64,000 nucleotides of DNA from Megalobrama amblycephala (taxonomy: Eukaryota; Chordata; Actinopteri; Cypriniformes; Xenocyprididae): positions 50,263,629-50,327,628 of the forward strand of contig NC_063045.1 in NCBI RefSeq assembly GCF_018812025.1, in the 5' to 3' direction. Positions 22,172 through 33,262 of this stretch are shown piece by piece. The notes under the pieces were generated by a model. It was not told where the DNA came from. It saw nothing but the letters and a program-made list of their open reading frames with translations, and made no database searches. Position numbers and translations under genes: made by a program. Positions within the stretch are counted from its first letter, which is position 1, and the number at the start of each line of letters is the position of its first letter.

Positions 22172-23663
22172 GAGCTGCACAATTAATCGTTAAAAAAAAA
22201 TCACAATCTCGATTCAAACACCCATGCGATCTTATTGCTAAATGTCTATGATTCAGCTATGTCTCTTAATGTCATGAGCGGTTTCAACAAAGGAGAGTTG
22301 TTGAGGTAGGATCTATGTGCAGCAGTAATGTTTTTTTTCCAATATAGACAAAACAAAAACACGCAAAAGCGCAGGAGCATAAAAATCATGAGTATAACAA
22401 CCAGCTAAGCATTAACGAGAATGGACAAACTGAGGGCTATGTATACACAGAGAAACCAAACAGCTAAACAAGGAACAGGTGAATCAAATCAATCAAACAA
22501 TAAGTATCCATGACAACGAAATCTTGCTGAGAATCCATAGAAACAAAAAGGAAACTGAGAAATCAGGGTTACAAAAAAAAAAAAAAAACTAAACTAAACA
22601 GAAACCATGCTGAATGTTACATTAATTGGAAAAGTATGATCACAGTGAATATTAAAATTTTCAAAACAGTCTTTTCAACCACACAATATCATTTTTTCTT
22701 TTTTATAATAATTCAAATGATCACAGAAGTACTTAGATGAAGGTTTATAGTTCGGATATAAACACTGATGTCTGCGGTCGCGATCAAAATAGAGTAAATC
22801 ACCTTTTGAAACTTGATGCTTCAAATTTGTCATTGAATCGTTCATTCAAGAGATTCCTTCAAAAACACAGATTCATCCAGTAATGAAACAAGTGAAGTCT
22901 TTATAAGCGAGTCATTGAATCATTCATTTAAACAGTTTTTTTTTTTTTTATTCAATAATTAAATAATACTGTTTTGTTGAGAATTGTGATCTATATTTTA
23001 AACATAAAACATATGATAACAATGGGGCAATAATAATTGTATCAATAAGGTATCATAAGTAAGTTATCTTATGGTTTTACTGAACAGTATTGTTAAAATA
23101 CGCAATATAGTGTATGTGCACATCAGCCTTTTTTATACAGAAAGAATGACAGATATGCATTAAAAGATGCATGAACATCAAGCAAATTAGTCAAGTCATA
23201 ATTTTAATTTTAAATCATTGCTTGTAATGACTATAATAATATTTATATAGGTATACTTGCATAGGGCGTCAATTACCTGGCAAATTATTGTTGTTATTTA
23301 ATCTTGGCCAAACTACATTTAATTAAAAAGGTACTGTCACTCAATCGTTAACATTTGTCAAGTTCTTTATGACAGCTAATGTAATTTCTTGAACATTAAA
23401 CATTTGGACATCAAAACATGCTAACTCTAAATGGGGGTTGGACTTTTTTTTTGAAATTGCGATGAACAGTTCACATATTTAGACAGTGACATACTGTATT
23501 CACATGTTCACTTAACTTAATGGCAAAGAGAGATTTAATTAATGTCTAATCTAGACTACCTTATGGATGCTGGATATTTTATTTGGTAACTCTCATCCAT
23601 AGATTTGAGAACTTTTTAAAAACTAATTACTCAAGTTTAATCACGTAATCAAGACAGCCCTAG
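22172..23663. repeat. Possible hAT-type element with internal repeat
   Basis: The left end TAGAGCTGCACAATTAATCG and the complement of the right end (TAGGGCTGTCTTGATTACG) look like the hAT ends with ATTAATCG words common in cyprinids. About 22330-22570 resembles the dispersed repeats near 16130 and 19600. No matching 8-bp flanks were found, so the boundaries are tentative. Confidence 0.3.
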
Positions 23664-25456
23664 TATATAATTTATTTTGTGAACATTGTGTGTGTTTTTT
23701 AAGGAGTGCTATAAAGCTTGCCAGAAAATACTAATTATATATTGTTGGTTTTTACAGATTAAAGAGGAAATTATTAATGACAGGAAGGACACAGAAGCAT
23801 ATGTTGTAGTGATGGTTGTTCAATCAAATACACCCTCTGCTCTTCCTTGGTTTTAATGAAACCTGCTCAATCCCATCACTTTCACTGCAGCCCACTGACA
23901 CTTTGTGTATTCACCGACATGCCTCTGGAGAGAGGATTTGCATCTTTATTTTCCATTTTGTTTACCACTTTTTTCTTGTTCCGTTCTCCTTGTTATGTTT
24001 GCAACAACAAGCAGATTAGCTGTGGCTGGCAAATATTTTCTCCGTTTTCTTTTAAGAAAAATTCCAGGTGGTTCGCCTGCAAAGTCTGTAATCTTCAAAC
24101 GGCATGATGAATGTCCTCAGAGGTCTGGAGTCTGGGAGGAGGCCTCTTGAGTGAAAATCCTGTCCAAATCACAGTCCATAATAAAGCTCAAAACGCCCAT
24201 TCGAAATAGATAATCCAGTTGAAAACATTTCAGACATTGAAAAGATGTAACATTTCATACTGAGAAGAAACTTTGCACAAATATGTTCCTTCTAAAAAGA
24301 CCATCTTATATTAGAATAACTAGCGGTTGGTTCGGTTGACTAGTACAATTAACGCAATTCTGGTCTTTCCATAATTTTTCATAGTTTGAAAAACCTTCAA
24401 ATTGAGTGTCAACATGAAGCTTTCTGTTTCTGAGAGGTCACAGACAGCCTAAATATAGCAAGGCTGGTGTTTCTAGAGTGAATCTGTGAGTGTGCATTTT
24501 TACTGAAGATATTTCCCTACCATTCGCTGTTATGGAGTATGAGAGCTGCTATTAGTCTGGGCTGGATAATTGTAGGTAATAACAGTGTAGAAAGAACAAG
24601 TCAGTGGCAACAAGAGATGCTTACGGCATTTGAGAGAGGGAGACAATAGCAGCTTTTAAAGAAAGGTGAGGCGGTTACACGACCTGCTACCTTGTGGGAA
24701 CCCTGGTTTTCTCACCCACCTGTCATTATTTTACATTAACTTCATTTATCTCTGCCTTCGCCTACAATAACACAGCAGTTCAGCACGCTGCTTGTGTGCT
24801 GCATGTAGCACAATGCCACTGAAAATAGTGAGTGTCCTTAAACTCGTTGACTGATCCAAAACCTTGTGAGCTAACTTAGTACATAGAAGTACATAGGCAG
24901 CTACTTAGGGTACATCATATCTGAAATGAAACATTAAGTTATATGGATGGATAGCAAATTCAGTTGTTTCCAATAGAATATGTCATTAGCATATTGCTAA
25001 GCTAATCATTTGATACATTTTCGCCACAAATATTGCATGAAATTACTTTTTTGTATTAATAGTTTTCATATGAGCATCAAAATGAAGGTTTCTTGCTTTG
25101 GATTCATAGCGAGTAAGATTGTGTTTGTGGTATGTGTGTATTCTTAGCACAACTTTCATTCTGTTATTCTGATCTCTTTTGACTTCTTCCCTCAGATGAA
25201 CCATCTCACATATGTCAGCTATTAGACTGCCAGCTGACGGTCTGCTTGGCAGTCTGTAGCTCAGAAACCCAGATTTAGTGTACCTAGAGTTGAATATTGC
25301 GTGACCCTACAATACTCCTCACCTTTGACCTCTCAGACATCCACTTTGTGCAGTATTTTAAGGCATCATGGCTGCGTTCTTAATATAATTGTAATATGTA
25401 ATTTTTGGTCAAATTCAAAGGCAGCATATCATGTATCATTGCACTAATCTCTGAAA
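23664..25456. other. Unique intronic sequence
   Basis: No repeats, exons or clear motifs. Open frames near 23816-24150 overlap in all three phases and carry no family signature. Confidence 0.4.
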
Positions 25457-25545
25457 AATACACTACTGTTCAAAAGTAAATGGTTAATAAGATTTTTTTT
25501 AAAGGAATTACTTTTAATCATCAAGGATGCATGTATGGTCTCTCA
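25457..25545 (+). repeat. MITE family B, end fragment
   Basis: ACACTACTGTTCAAAAGTAA and CATCAAGGATGCATG are the terminal words of family B. Confidence 0.6.
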
Positions 25546-25712
25546 TATGTCAACGAGAGAGCGACTCGCGACAGTAATCATGGAAAGAATATGTGTTTTT
25601 GTTTGGCCTGGTGATGTAGGCTATTTCCAGTCCGTATTTCTCTTTGCGAGTATACGTGAGTGTAATACTCAATAATTAATTATACAAGGTGACATTTGCA
25701 ACAAATACCTCT

Positions 25713-26070
25713 TAAAGGATTTGTTCACTTTCAAATGAAAATTACTCCAAGCTTTACTCACCCTCAACTTTATTGATTATAACAGAACTTTGTGAAATTG
25801 CAATGAACTGAGATGGGTGATAGCTTTTTAGTGATTATAAAGAGGTGCTTTTGGTGCTATGTAGCCTATAATCACTTTGAAAGTTTTATTTTTCACTTAT
25901 AAGACCATAGATGTAATACTAAGAGGGCCGACGGCCAATTACATGCTGCAAAGTTTCGAAAGTGACATCTTGCATTTAAATGCGGGATTCAATCTCGAAA
26001 TTGCGATGATTGACAGTGATAATGAAGGCATGGGACAAAAATGTGAATGCAGACTAATAGATTAATAGAA
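25713..26070. repeat. Two abutting repeat fragments
   Basis: The first starts TTAAAGGATTTGTTCAC and holds TTTACTCACCCTCAA, typical of TTAA MITEs. The second (about 25915-26050) shares GCATTTAAATGCG...ATTGCGATGATTGACAG with 15700-15790. Confidence 0.45.
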
Positions 26071-26929
26071 ACATTTTTGTATTAATTTTTTAAATTCTAT
26101 TCCAATTATTTGTAAAATTAATTACATGATTAAATAATTAAATAATATTATGCTATTCTTATAATGGTGGAGCCATTGCTTACACATTATATCTGCACTT
26201 TACTAGAGCACCGTCACTAATTTCAGAAGCACCCTCAGTGATTTGATTCTAGAACCGGGTCTGTATTTGTTTACTAATGTATTTGCACTTGAAAGTTTCC
26301 ATTAAAAAAATGAAAGACCTAAGTGCGTTTCTCATTGTGCGTGCATGTGCCGACCCCAGTCTTTTAAAACTAGCAACTGAGCAACTTTTGAAACTATAAA
26401 CTGAGTTTTTATCCAAAAATGGAGAGAAATGTTGCTAAAAACATTTGTCTGGGCCTATTATCAGTTAGAATGCTGTCTTAAAAGGCTGCAAGGTGTATCA
26501 CTGGGTTTTGGAACTGAGTTATGATGTTCTCACTTAAGTTCTTAAGTCCGACAGAAGATTCTAAAACACTTCTATGTTGCAACATTCTAGCTGTTTCTCT
26601 GAGGATTAGGATAATGAGAAGTACTGTAACGTAAAGCACAGCCCACCTCTGTGCATAATGCTAGTCAGTAAGGTGTAGGATAATTACTCTGTGCAGTGTG
26701 TGGAGTCATATCATCAGAGAGAATTAAAGCTCTCATATTCTTTGCAGGTGGGCTCATGCAGAGCTCCTGAAATATGATTATGTTCAGTTTTTTTTTACAC
26801 TCAATGTAGGGAATTTTAACTCCATAGTGTGATGATGTATTCTCTGGTATGCTGATATTTGAGCTTTTTTTGATTGCAGAAGTGGTGATTATGGCTCCTT
26901 TCTGCCTCTCTACTCGTAACTAATATATT
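26071..26929. other. Unique intronic sequence
   Basis: Nothing recognised. Confidence 0.4.
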
Positions 26930-26934
26930 TACAT

Positions 26935-27045
26935 TTTTTACATTACATTAGTGCATTTGGCAGATGCTTCTATCCAAAGAGATTTACACTGCATTCAAGA
27001 TAAACATTTTAACAGTTGCTTGCATTTCCTGGGAATGTTAGCACC
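26935..27045 (+). repeat. SINE-like fish repeat
   Basis: GCATTTGGCAGATGCTTCTA, TCCAAAGAGATTTACACTGC and TTTCCTGGGAATG are words of a short repeat found throughout teleosts. I do not see a tRNA-like promoter here, so only a fragment is present. Confidence 0.5.
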
Positions 27046-27462
27046 ATCTACTGTTCGAGCTACAGGAATGAAGGCTCCACTCATGAATGAATTAAATTTT
27101 ATAATTTATTTTTTTGTTTGCAGCAAGCGACACTGCGTGACAGTGATTGCCTTTTGCCCTCAGAAGGAGATTTTACTTTTGTTTTATTTTTTAAAAAAAG
27201 CACTTTTGAAGATTTTTTTTTTTTAAATCATTGACAACAAATATAAATAATAAATAGTACATTTGAGTTTGGAAAGTGTCTCATTTGCCATCCATGTTAA
27301 GGCAAGATTGTTGCCTTTCAAACATAAAATGGGTTGTAAATTGCAATTCGTTCAATCTCTGTGTGTTTGTGTGTGTGTGTGCACGTCAGGTTGTACGTTT
27401 TTGTTGGTCAAGGCTTCTTCCCTTGTTATTATGGGTTTTTTTTGTGGCTGGTGTATGGCCTA
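27046..27462. other. Intron with T/GT-rich patches
   Basis: A T run near 27210 and a short (GT)n at 27361-27381. No gene. Confidence 0.4.
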
Positions 27463-27890
27463 CACTACCGTTCAAATGTTTGGGGTCAGGTAAGACTTTT
27501 GTTGTTGTTGTTGTTTGCTTGTTTTTATTCAGCAAATATGCATTAAATTGATCAAAAGTGACAGTGACAGTGAAATTTATAATGTTACAAAAGATTTCTA
27601 TTCCAAAATTTCTGTTTCTTTTGAACTTAGCAGCACAACTGTTTTCAACATTGATAATAATAAGAAATGTTTCTTGAGCACCAATTCAATCTATTAGAAT
27701 GATTCCTGAAGGATCATGTGACACTGAAGACTGGAGTAATGGCTGCTGAAAATTTTATTTTGCCATCACAGAAATAAATTAAATTTTAAAATGATATACA
27801 AATATAAAACACCCATGTTGAATTGTGGATATTACTGTTTTTACTGTATTTTTGATCAAATAAATGCAGCCTTATTGATCATCAGAGGCT
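27463..27890 (+). mobile_element. MITE family B copy
   Basis: Left end ACACTACCGTTCAAATGTTT followed by GGGGTCAGG. Internal words in order: GCATTAAATTGATCAAAAGT, TTATAATGTTACAAAAGATT, AGAATGATTCCTGAAGGATC, ACACTGAAGACTGGAGTAAT and TTTTTGATCAAATAAATGC. It has the same order as 8790-9185 and is the reverse of 30331-30797. No coding content. Confidence 0.8.
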
Positions 27891-28393
27891 TGTTTAAAAA
27901 GCACTAACTACAAACCCCAAACTATTGAACTCTAGTTTATGTACAATTATTCAAATGATTCAGCTTAACTGACTGTGATTGGTTGGTCACAGTTGGGCTC
28001 CTGTGTGTGTGTGCTTACAGAACAGGCCTCCAGCGGTACAGGGCTCCCAGCACCAAAGCCACTCTCCAGCATGTGTGAATCCAGCCCTGATGAGCTCCCC
28101 CTGGGTGAGACAGAAAGACAGGGGCCGTGTCGTACCAAATCCGCACTGTTAGTCAAGATGATGTGCTGCGCTGTGTTGTCTTCACTTTACACATTTTCAC
28201 TGTTGTTTTCAGCTCAACTAAAACGGATGAGCATCCTGCTTACGCCGCATGCAGAGCAAACTATTTAGAACTTCTCTCTCTAGGTTGGAGCATGTCAGCA
28301 TCAGTGCTTTGCTTTATATTGTTATCACATGTGCATGCGGTTATTCACAGAAAACATATTAATCTTCATCATGCATCATGATTTCAGTCATTC
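27891..28393. other. Intron just upstream of a MITE; exon-like block inside
   Basis: Unique sequence. An 84-nt block bounded by AG at 28020 and GTGAGA at 28105 is open in two frames; see the findings. It is not called as an exon because no homology is recognised. Confidence 0.3.
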
Positions 28394-29240
28394 TTAAAGG
28401 GTTAGTTCACCCCAAAATTAAAATATTGTCCCATAATTTACTCACCCTCAAGCCATCCTATGTGTATATGACTATTTTCTTTCTGACGAACACAATCAGA
28501 GATAAATTTAAAAATATCCTGGCTCTTCCAAGCTTTAGAATTTTGACGTCCAAAAAATGCATCCATCCATCATAAAAATAATCTGAAGCACTTTAAAACT
28601 TTATAAACTAAAATAACTAGCTTCCAGCAGACAACCGTACACATACTGCGCAAGTCGACTTGCGCCACAAGAGCAACTTCTGACACGATGTATGATGCAG
28701 GATGTAGGAGTATCATAAGCTTAGACGCCTCTTGCGGTTCAAACAAATAGGGTTGTGCAACAAATTCAAGCTCCTCTTCTCTTACAGTATATTGAAATCC
28801 TCTGACAATTCTCTTTAAAATTGATTGTTTTGTTTTGCTCTATCCTCTGTGCTTCCGCATTTGTCATGCGTCGGGTCAGGGGTTACTCTTTCGCCACAAA
28901 TCAATGCGTACGGCCATCTGCCGGAAGCTAGTTATTATAGTTGATCAAGTTTTAAATATGGATACCTTTCTTACAAAAACCCATCGCTTCACTTCAGAAG
29001 GCCTTTATTAACCCCCTGGAGCTGTGTGGATTATTTGCATTATTGTATGGATGCATTTTTTTGGGCTTCAAAATCACACCCCCATTCACTACCATTATAA
29101 AGCTTGGAAGAGCCAGGATATTTTTTAAATATATCTCAGATTGTGTTCGTCTGAAAGAAGATAGTCATATATATACAAGATGGCTTGAAGGTGAGTAAAT
29201 CAAGGGATCATTTTCAGTTTTGGGTGAACTATCCCTTTAA
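28394..29240. mobile_element. 839-bp TTAA-flanked MITE
   Basis: Element 28398-29236 lies between TTAA at 28394-28397 and 29237-29240. The ends pair AGGGTTAGTTCACCCC with the complement of GGGTGAACTATCCCT, and the similarity continues through TTTACTCACC and TCAAGCCATC. A second inverted pair (CCTGGCTCTTCCAAGCTTTA / AAGCTTGGAAGAGCCAGGAT) lies further in. The element ends 203 bp before the dlg2 exon at 29440. No transposase. Confidence 0.85.
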
Positions 29241-29439
29241 TTCTTCAAATAATGAATTATGGGAGTTTCTTGGCTTATTCATTTCACAGGGCACTAACCT
29301 CATTGGCTGATGGTCATGTTTTTCATTGTTGCATTGTGCTTGGCAGTGGATTGTGGGCTTTCTTTCTGCCTTTTCTCATTTAATTTTCTCTGCTTTCTTT
29401 TGTTTCCCCATCTCTTCTTCTTTCTTTTCCTGTATACAG

Positions 29440-29601
29440 TACCGGTATCAGGATGATGATTCCCCTCCTCCAGAACACAACTTCCCGCGGCTCACCAATG
29501 AAGTTCGAGCTCCGGAACTGGTGCACGTGTCGGAGAAGAACCTCTCAGAAATCGAGAATGTGCACGGCTACGTTTCCCACTCTCACATTTCACCGCTTAA
29601 G
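29440..29601 (+). CDS. dlg2: dlg2 shared exon (N-terminal linker before PDZ1)
   Basis: A 162-nt exon (54 codons, phase 0 on both sides) between TTTTCCTGTATACAG and GTAAGT. It begins [18 protein letters not shown] and includes [19 protein letters not shown] and SHSHISPLK. Mammalian DLG2 has YRYQDEDAP...[19 protein letters not shown]...SHISPLK at this place, and PSD-95 lacks the VSEKNL part, so the gene is dlg2 and not dlg4. The segment links alternative N-termini to PDZ1. The next coding exon (ASPAPI... in mammals) is not in the window. The apparent frame starting at 29326 reads through the intron and is not the real start. Upstream partner in this window: 17915-17977. Confidence 0.95.
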
Positions 29602-30330
29602 GTAAGTCACCCTTTTTTCAGACCATCCAATGAGTAACACAACGGTCCTCTTCACATTGGCATCTTTCTCCTCCTCTCTCTTTTCATTTGTGTGTCTGTG
29701 TTGGCCTGGTTGCCTCTTTATGAGTGTTCAGTTTTTCATGTCATGTTTTCATTCCTCATTCATATAGTATCTAATGAATATATGTAAAGAGATTATTCTT
29801 GTTTTTTTAAATATATTTGTTGAAAAGAGTTTGACTTGTAATGCAGACATTATTAGAAGAGTGCAGTGCTTTAGGTTATGGGTTAGTGTTCATTATGGTG
29901 ATAGCAACATGCTGTGACAAATATTTTATACAAATTATTATAAAGTAATTTTTGGAGAGGATTTTTAAGTTGTGAAAGCATAAGAGGTTGTAATCACATG
30001 TAATGTTGTAAAATGACTTCTCAACACTAGATGGGGCTCAGTTGCTAGTTTAAAAACAAGGTGCATTATAGCCCTGTTTGACACCGGCAGTAAGGGTTTT
30101 ATTCTCTGATTAGTCATGAATGAAATTAAAATAGGTAGTGTATCTTATTTTGTGGTATATTTGTCAGAGTAGACTCATCAGAAATAAGTAGTAACATATT
30201 GGCAACTTGGGAAACGAATCTGTTTCAGATTATGCACCTAAAATCCTCACAGATTTATTTATTTGTTTATTTATTTATTTATTTTGAAATTGTGTGAATA
30301 GGGAAGAAAATTTGGAGCAGAGCTGAATAT
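29602..30330. other. dlg2 intron with a (TTTA)n tract
   Basis: Unique intron; (TTTA)n simple repeat at about 30253-30285. No exon. Confidence 0.5.
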
Positions 30331-30797
30331 TACACGACGGTTCAAATATCGGGGTCATAATATAATAAATGTTTAGATAAGTCTATATAAGCATATAAAA
30401 GCCTATATACATGTCTCTTAATCCTCAACAAGGCTACAGTTATTTGATTAAAAATACAGTAAAAACAGTAATATTGTGAGATATTATTACAATTTATTAT
30501 AAATGCTTCCTGTTATAATATATTTTAAAATGTACTTTATTCCTGTGAGGTCAAAGCTGAATTTGCAGCAGCAATTTCACCAGTTTTCATTGTCAAATGA
30601 TCCTTCAGAAATCATTCTAATATGCTGATTTGGTGCTCAAGAAGCATTTCTTATTATTATTACTATATATATATCAGGATTATTTGATTATATTATCATT
30701 ATTTGATTATACTGTCATTTCTTATAGTTTTAATGCATTTCCAAAAAAAATAAATAAATAAATTCTTACTGACCCCAAACTTTTGAACGACAGTGTA
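30331..30797 (-). mobile_element. MITE family B, full-length copy with both ends
   Basis: The left end reads TACACGACGGTTCAAATATC and the right end, reverse-complemented, TACACTGTCGTTCAAAAGTT, followed on both by GGGGTCA. This copy shows that family B has inverted terminal repeats and is a DNA-type MITE. Internal words are the reverse of those at 27463. Confidence 0.82.
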
Positions 30798-31907
30798 TGT
30801 TTATTGTAATATTTTAACTGTTCTCACAAATAAATAACAAAAAAACATTTTTTTTTATTTGTTTGTTTTGTGCTTCTTTATGCCTTTTTTAAGCCTTTTT
30901 TTATTGTTTTCATGAAAAATGCCAGATACAGAACACATTTCTTTATTCCACAATTGAAAGCTTTTGTTGCTGTTTTTCTGTGATCATATATGGCCCTTCT
31001 GGAGTCACGCTCTCTGCCAGAGAGACATTAACAGTCTGTGCCTCATCTGATTGTCTGCAGATGATTCAAAAGCACTGTGCTTTTATTTGATCTGAGAGAG
31101 TGTATGATTTTATTCCAGAGTGTATAGACCTGTCTGAAGCATTAGGCTCATCAGGATTCTGCACTGTCATCTCTTGTGCAGACAGTTTTTTTAAGACCTC
31201 AATCTTTCTGTTTTGCCAACAGCCATTTCTCCCCAGTCACATAACAACCTCTGTCTACCGGCATGATTTCTCAGAACAAACTCTTGTTAGGTTGAATACA
31301 CTCAGGTGCAGGATGTTACTTGTCAGTAGTAGAATTAAAAAAAAAAAATTCCTATTCCTATACCTATTCCTCTCACTTCCTTTTCCACGGGGCCATGTGA
31401 AAGCACTGTCACACACAAGATGTGTTCTTATGTTCCATCTGAGCTATTATTTAAACAGCTGATTTATGTACACATGCATCAGACAGACGTCTTTAGTCGC
31501 ATCTCGCTGTTTTTTCAGCAGTTTGCGCTATGAGCATTGCATTTTTAAGGTGGTGTGTCAAGTTAAATTCAGTTCAACTTTTAAAAAAGCATATCCATGC
31601 ATTTTGTTTCGTTTTTCTCTTCGTCCAGCTGTTTTTGAAAGCAAGCGCACACTATGTGAACAGCCTCTCAGATTGCTTTTACCAGTGATGTGTAGCGAGG
31701 GTCGGAAGGTCGTCTTAGGAGGTCAGAGCCAAAATAACCTTTAAATCAAAGCCTCATCCTACCATCTTATTTTCTTTCTTCTTCTCATGGTTCATGCGGT
31801 ATTTCTGTGTCTTCTTCATCTCTCATCTTGTCTCTTCAGCCTCTCTCTTCCCTCCCTGAGTGCAGCCGACTTGCTGGTGACGCTTTTTTGTGTTTTCTCA
31901 CCTGCAG
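30798..31907. other. dlg2 intron, unique sequence
   Basis: T-rich in places, no repeats recognised. Open frames at 31100-31744 have no motif. It ends in a long pyrimidine-rich tract before the AG at 31907. Confidence 0.4.
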
Positions 31908-31967
31908 CCTGCGCTGGTTACCCGGTTTGATCTAACATACCCGGGGGTGACCGCAGCAAACTACCTG
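31908..31967 (+). CDS. Possible dlg2 cassette exon with GC splice donor
   Basis: A strong acceptor (TTTTTTGTGTTTTCTCACCTGCAG) is followed by a 60-nt stretch reading PALVTRFDLTYPGVTAANYL and then GCAAGT, the usual form of the rare GC-AG donor. Length is 20 codons in phase 0, so inclusion after SHISPLK would keep the dlg2 frame. I do not recall such an insert in DLG2 proteins and recognise no domain. It could equally be a fortuitous open stretch. Confidence is limited by the absence of homology. Confidence 0.3.
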
Positions 31968-31979
31968 GCAAGTTTGTGA

Positions 31980-32062
31980 TCTTTATTTTGAATGTCTCCC
32001 CCCCCCCCCCGTTATTTTGTTGTTGTCGTCGTCGTCGTGGTTGTTGTTGTTGTGGTTCATCC
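31980..32062. repeat. C run and GTT/GTC triplet tract
   Basis: A run of twelve C at about 31999-32010 (TCTCCCCCC...) and TTG/TCG/TTG triplets after it. Confidence 0.7.
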
Positions 32063-32387
32063 GTGCTCAGGAACATTACGTCTGTGCCAATGTTCCGACA
32101 CCGTTATGACATCCGCATGAAATTCTTCAGAGGGTCTGAATAACAGACTGCTGGGTCTTCAAACAGAACCTCCCTTTGAAGAAAGCCATTTGTGCAGTGA
32201 AATCACATTTATTTTCTCGAAATATGGTTGAAGCAAATGAAATCAATTTATGTGATGTTCGTCATTTTGCTTATTTTATCTGTTATGTTTGTTTTGTGGT
32301 AAATATGTCATTCAGAATGATCGCTGCTGATGATGTTTATTGCATATGAGTTGCATAGACCTTTTGAAAGAAGTCTGTGCAGGGTTG

Positions 32388-32390
<3 letters not shown>

Positions 32391-32453
<63 letters not shown>
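32391..32453. repeat. (GT)n microsatellite, about 31 units
   Basis: Uninterrupted GT dinucleotides; likely polymorphic. The 89-codon frame through it is an artefact of the repeat. Confidence 0.95.
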
Positions 32454-32455
<2 letters not shown>

Positions 32456-32910
32456 AAAAAAGATCTACCAGTTCTTGCATTAGCAATTAGTAATCGTACA
32501 GAGTCTGTATGGCAGGTACAGTTTGTGTCACACTTCTGGTATCAACCTGCCTTATCAGGCCTTCCAGGACCTCTTATATGCACACACACACAAAAGTAAA
32601 CACACTTCAACCGTCCTCTTGGCCTCTTCAGTCTGTCAGTTGTGCTAATGCTACGGCCTCAGTAGACAGTCACCATGACAGCCCTTCCTTTCCAAGTCTC
32701 CCCGCTCACACCAGGGACGCTCCACCGAAAATTAGCTTACAGCTTCGACGTGTAGAACTGTCACACCTCAGGACTGAACGAGGTACAAGTTAATCCTGAG
32801 GAAAAACAAAAATGCAAGCAGACATTCCTGCATCAATTTTGAGGAACTAAAATATGCAGACGGTGTTTCTGTAGAAGGCTTACACTATTCGATGTATGCA
32901 TGCATCCTTT
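32454..32910. other. dlg2 intron, unique sequence
   Basis: Mixed-composition DNA with no repeat or exon recognised. Confidence 0.4.
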
Positions 32911-33262
32911 TAATAATATTTAATAATATAATATTTTGTTATAGTATAATTTTTTTATAATAATAATTAATGTACAAATAAATGTACACTTATTGTTATT
33001 ATGTAATATTATATTATACTTTTAATAGGACATCTAATTTTAAAAACTAATTTTTTATTTATTTTAAATTTAAAATACTAATAATTTATTCCTATATTTT
33101 AATATATTTTTAATAATTTTATTTAATTTATATTTTAATATTAAATGTATAATAATAAATATTATTAAATATAGTACTAATGATATTAAATATTTTAATG
33201 TTTATTTTTATTGAAATAATATATTTACATTTACTAATATATTTTAATATATTTAAAAAACA
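32911..33262. repeat. AT-rich low-complexity tract
   Basis: About 350 bp of almost pure A/T with repeated TAATAT, TTTTAATA and ATTTAAAAT words, without a regular unit. Confidence 0.8.

Noticed and set aside
29326..29439. N-terminal extension of the shared dlg2 exon (MLHCAWQW...)
   Set aside because: The stretch ends in a polypyrimidine tract and TACAG acceptor; it is intron read in frame.
32330..32599. 89-codon ORF with Cys-Val repeats
   Set aside because: It is a translation of the (GT)n microsatellite.
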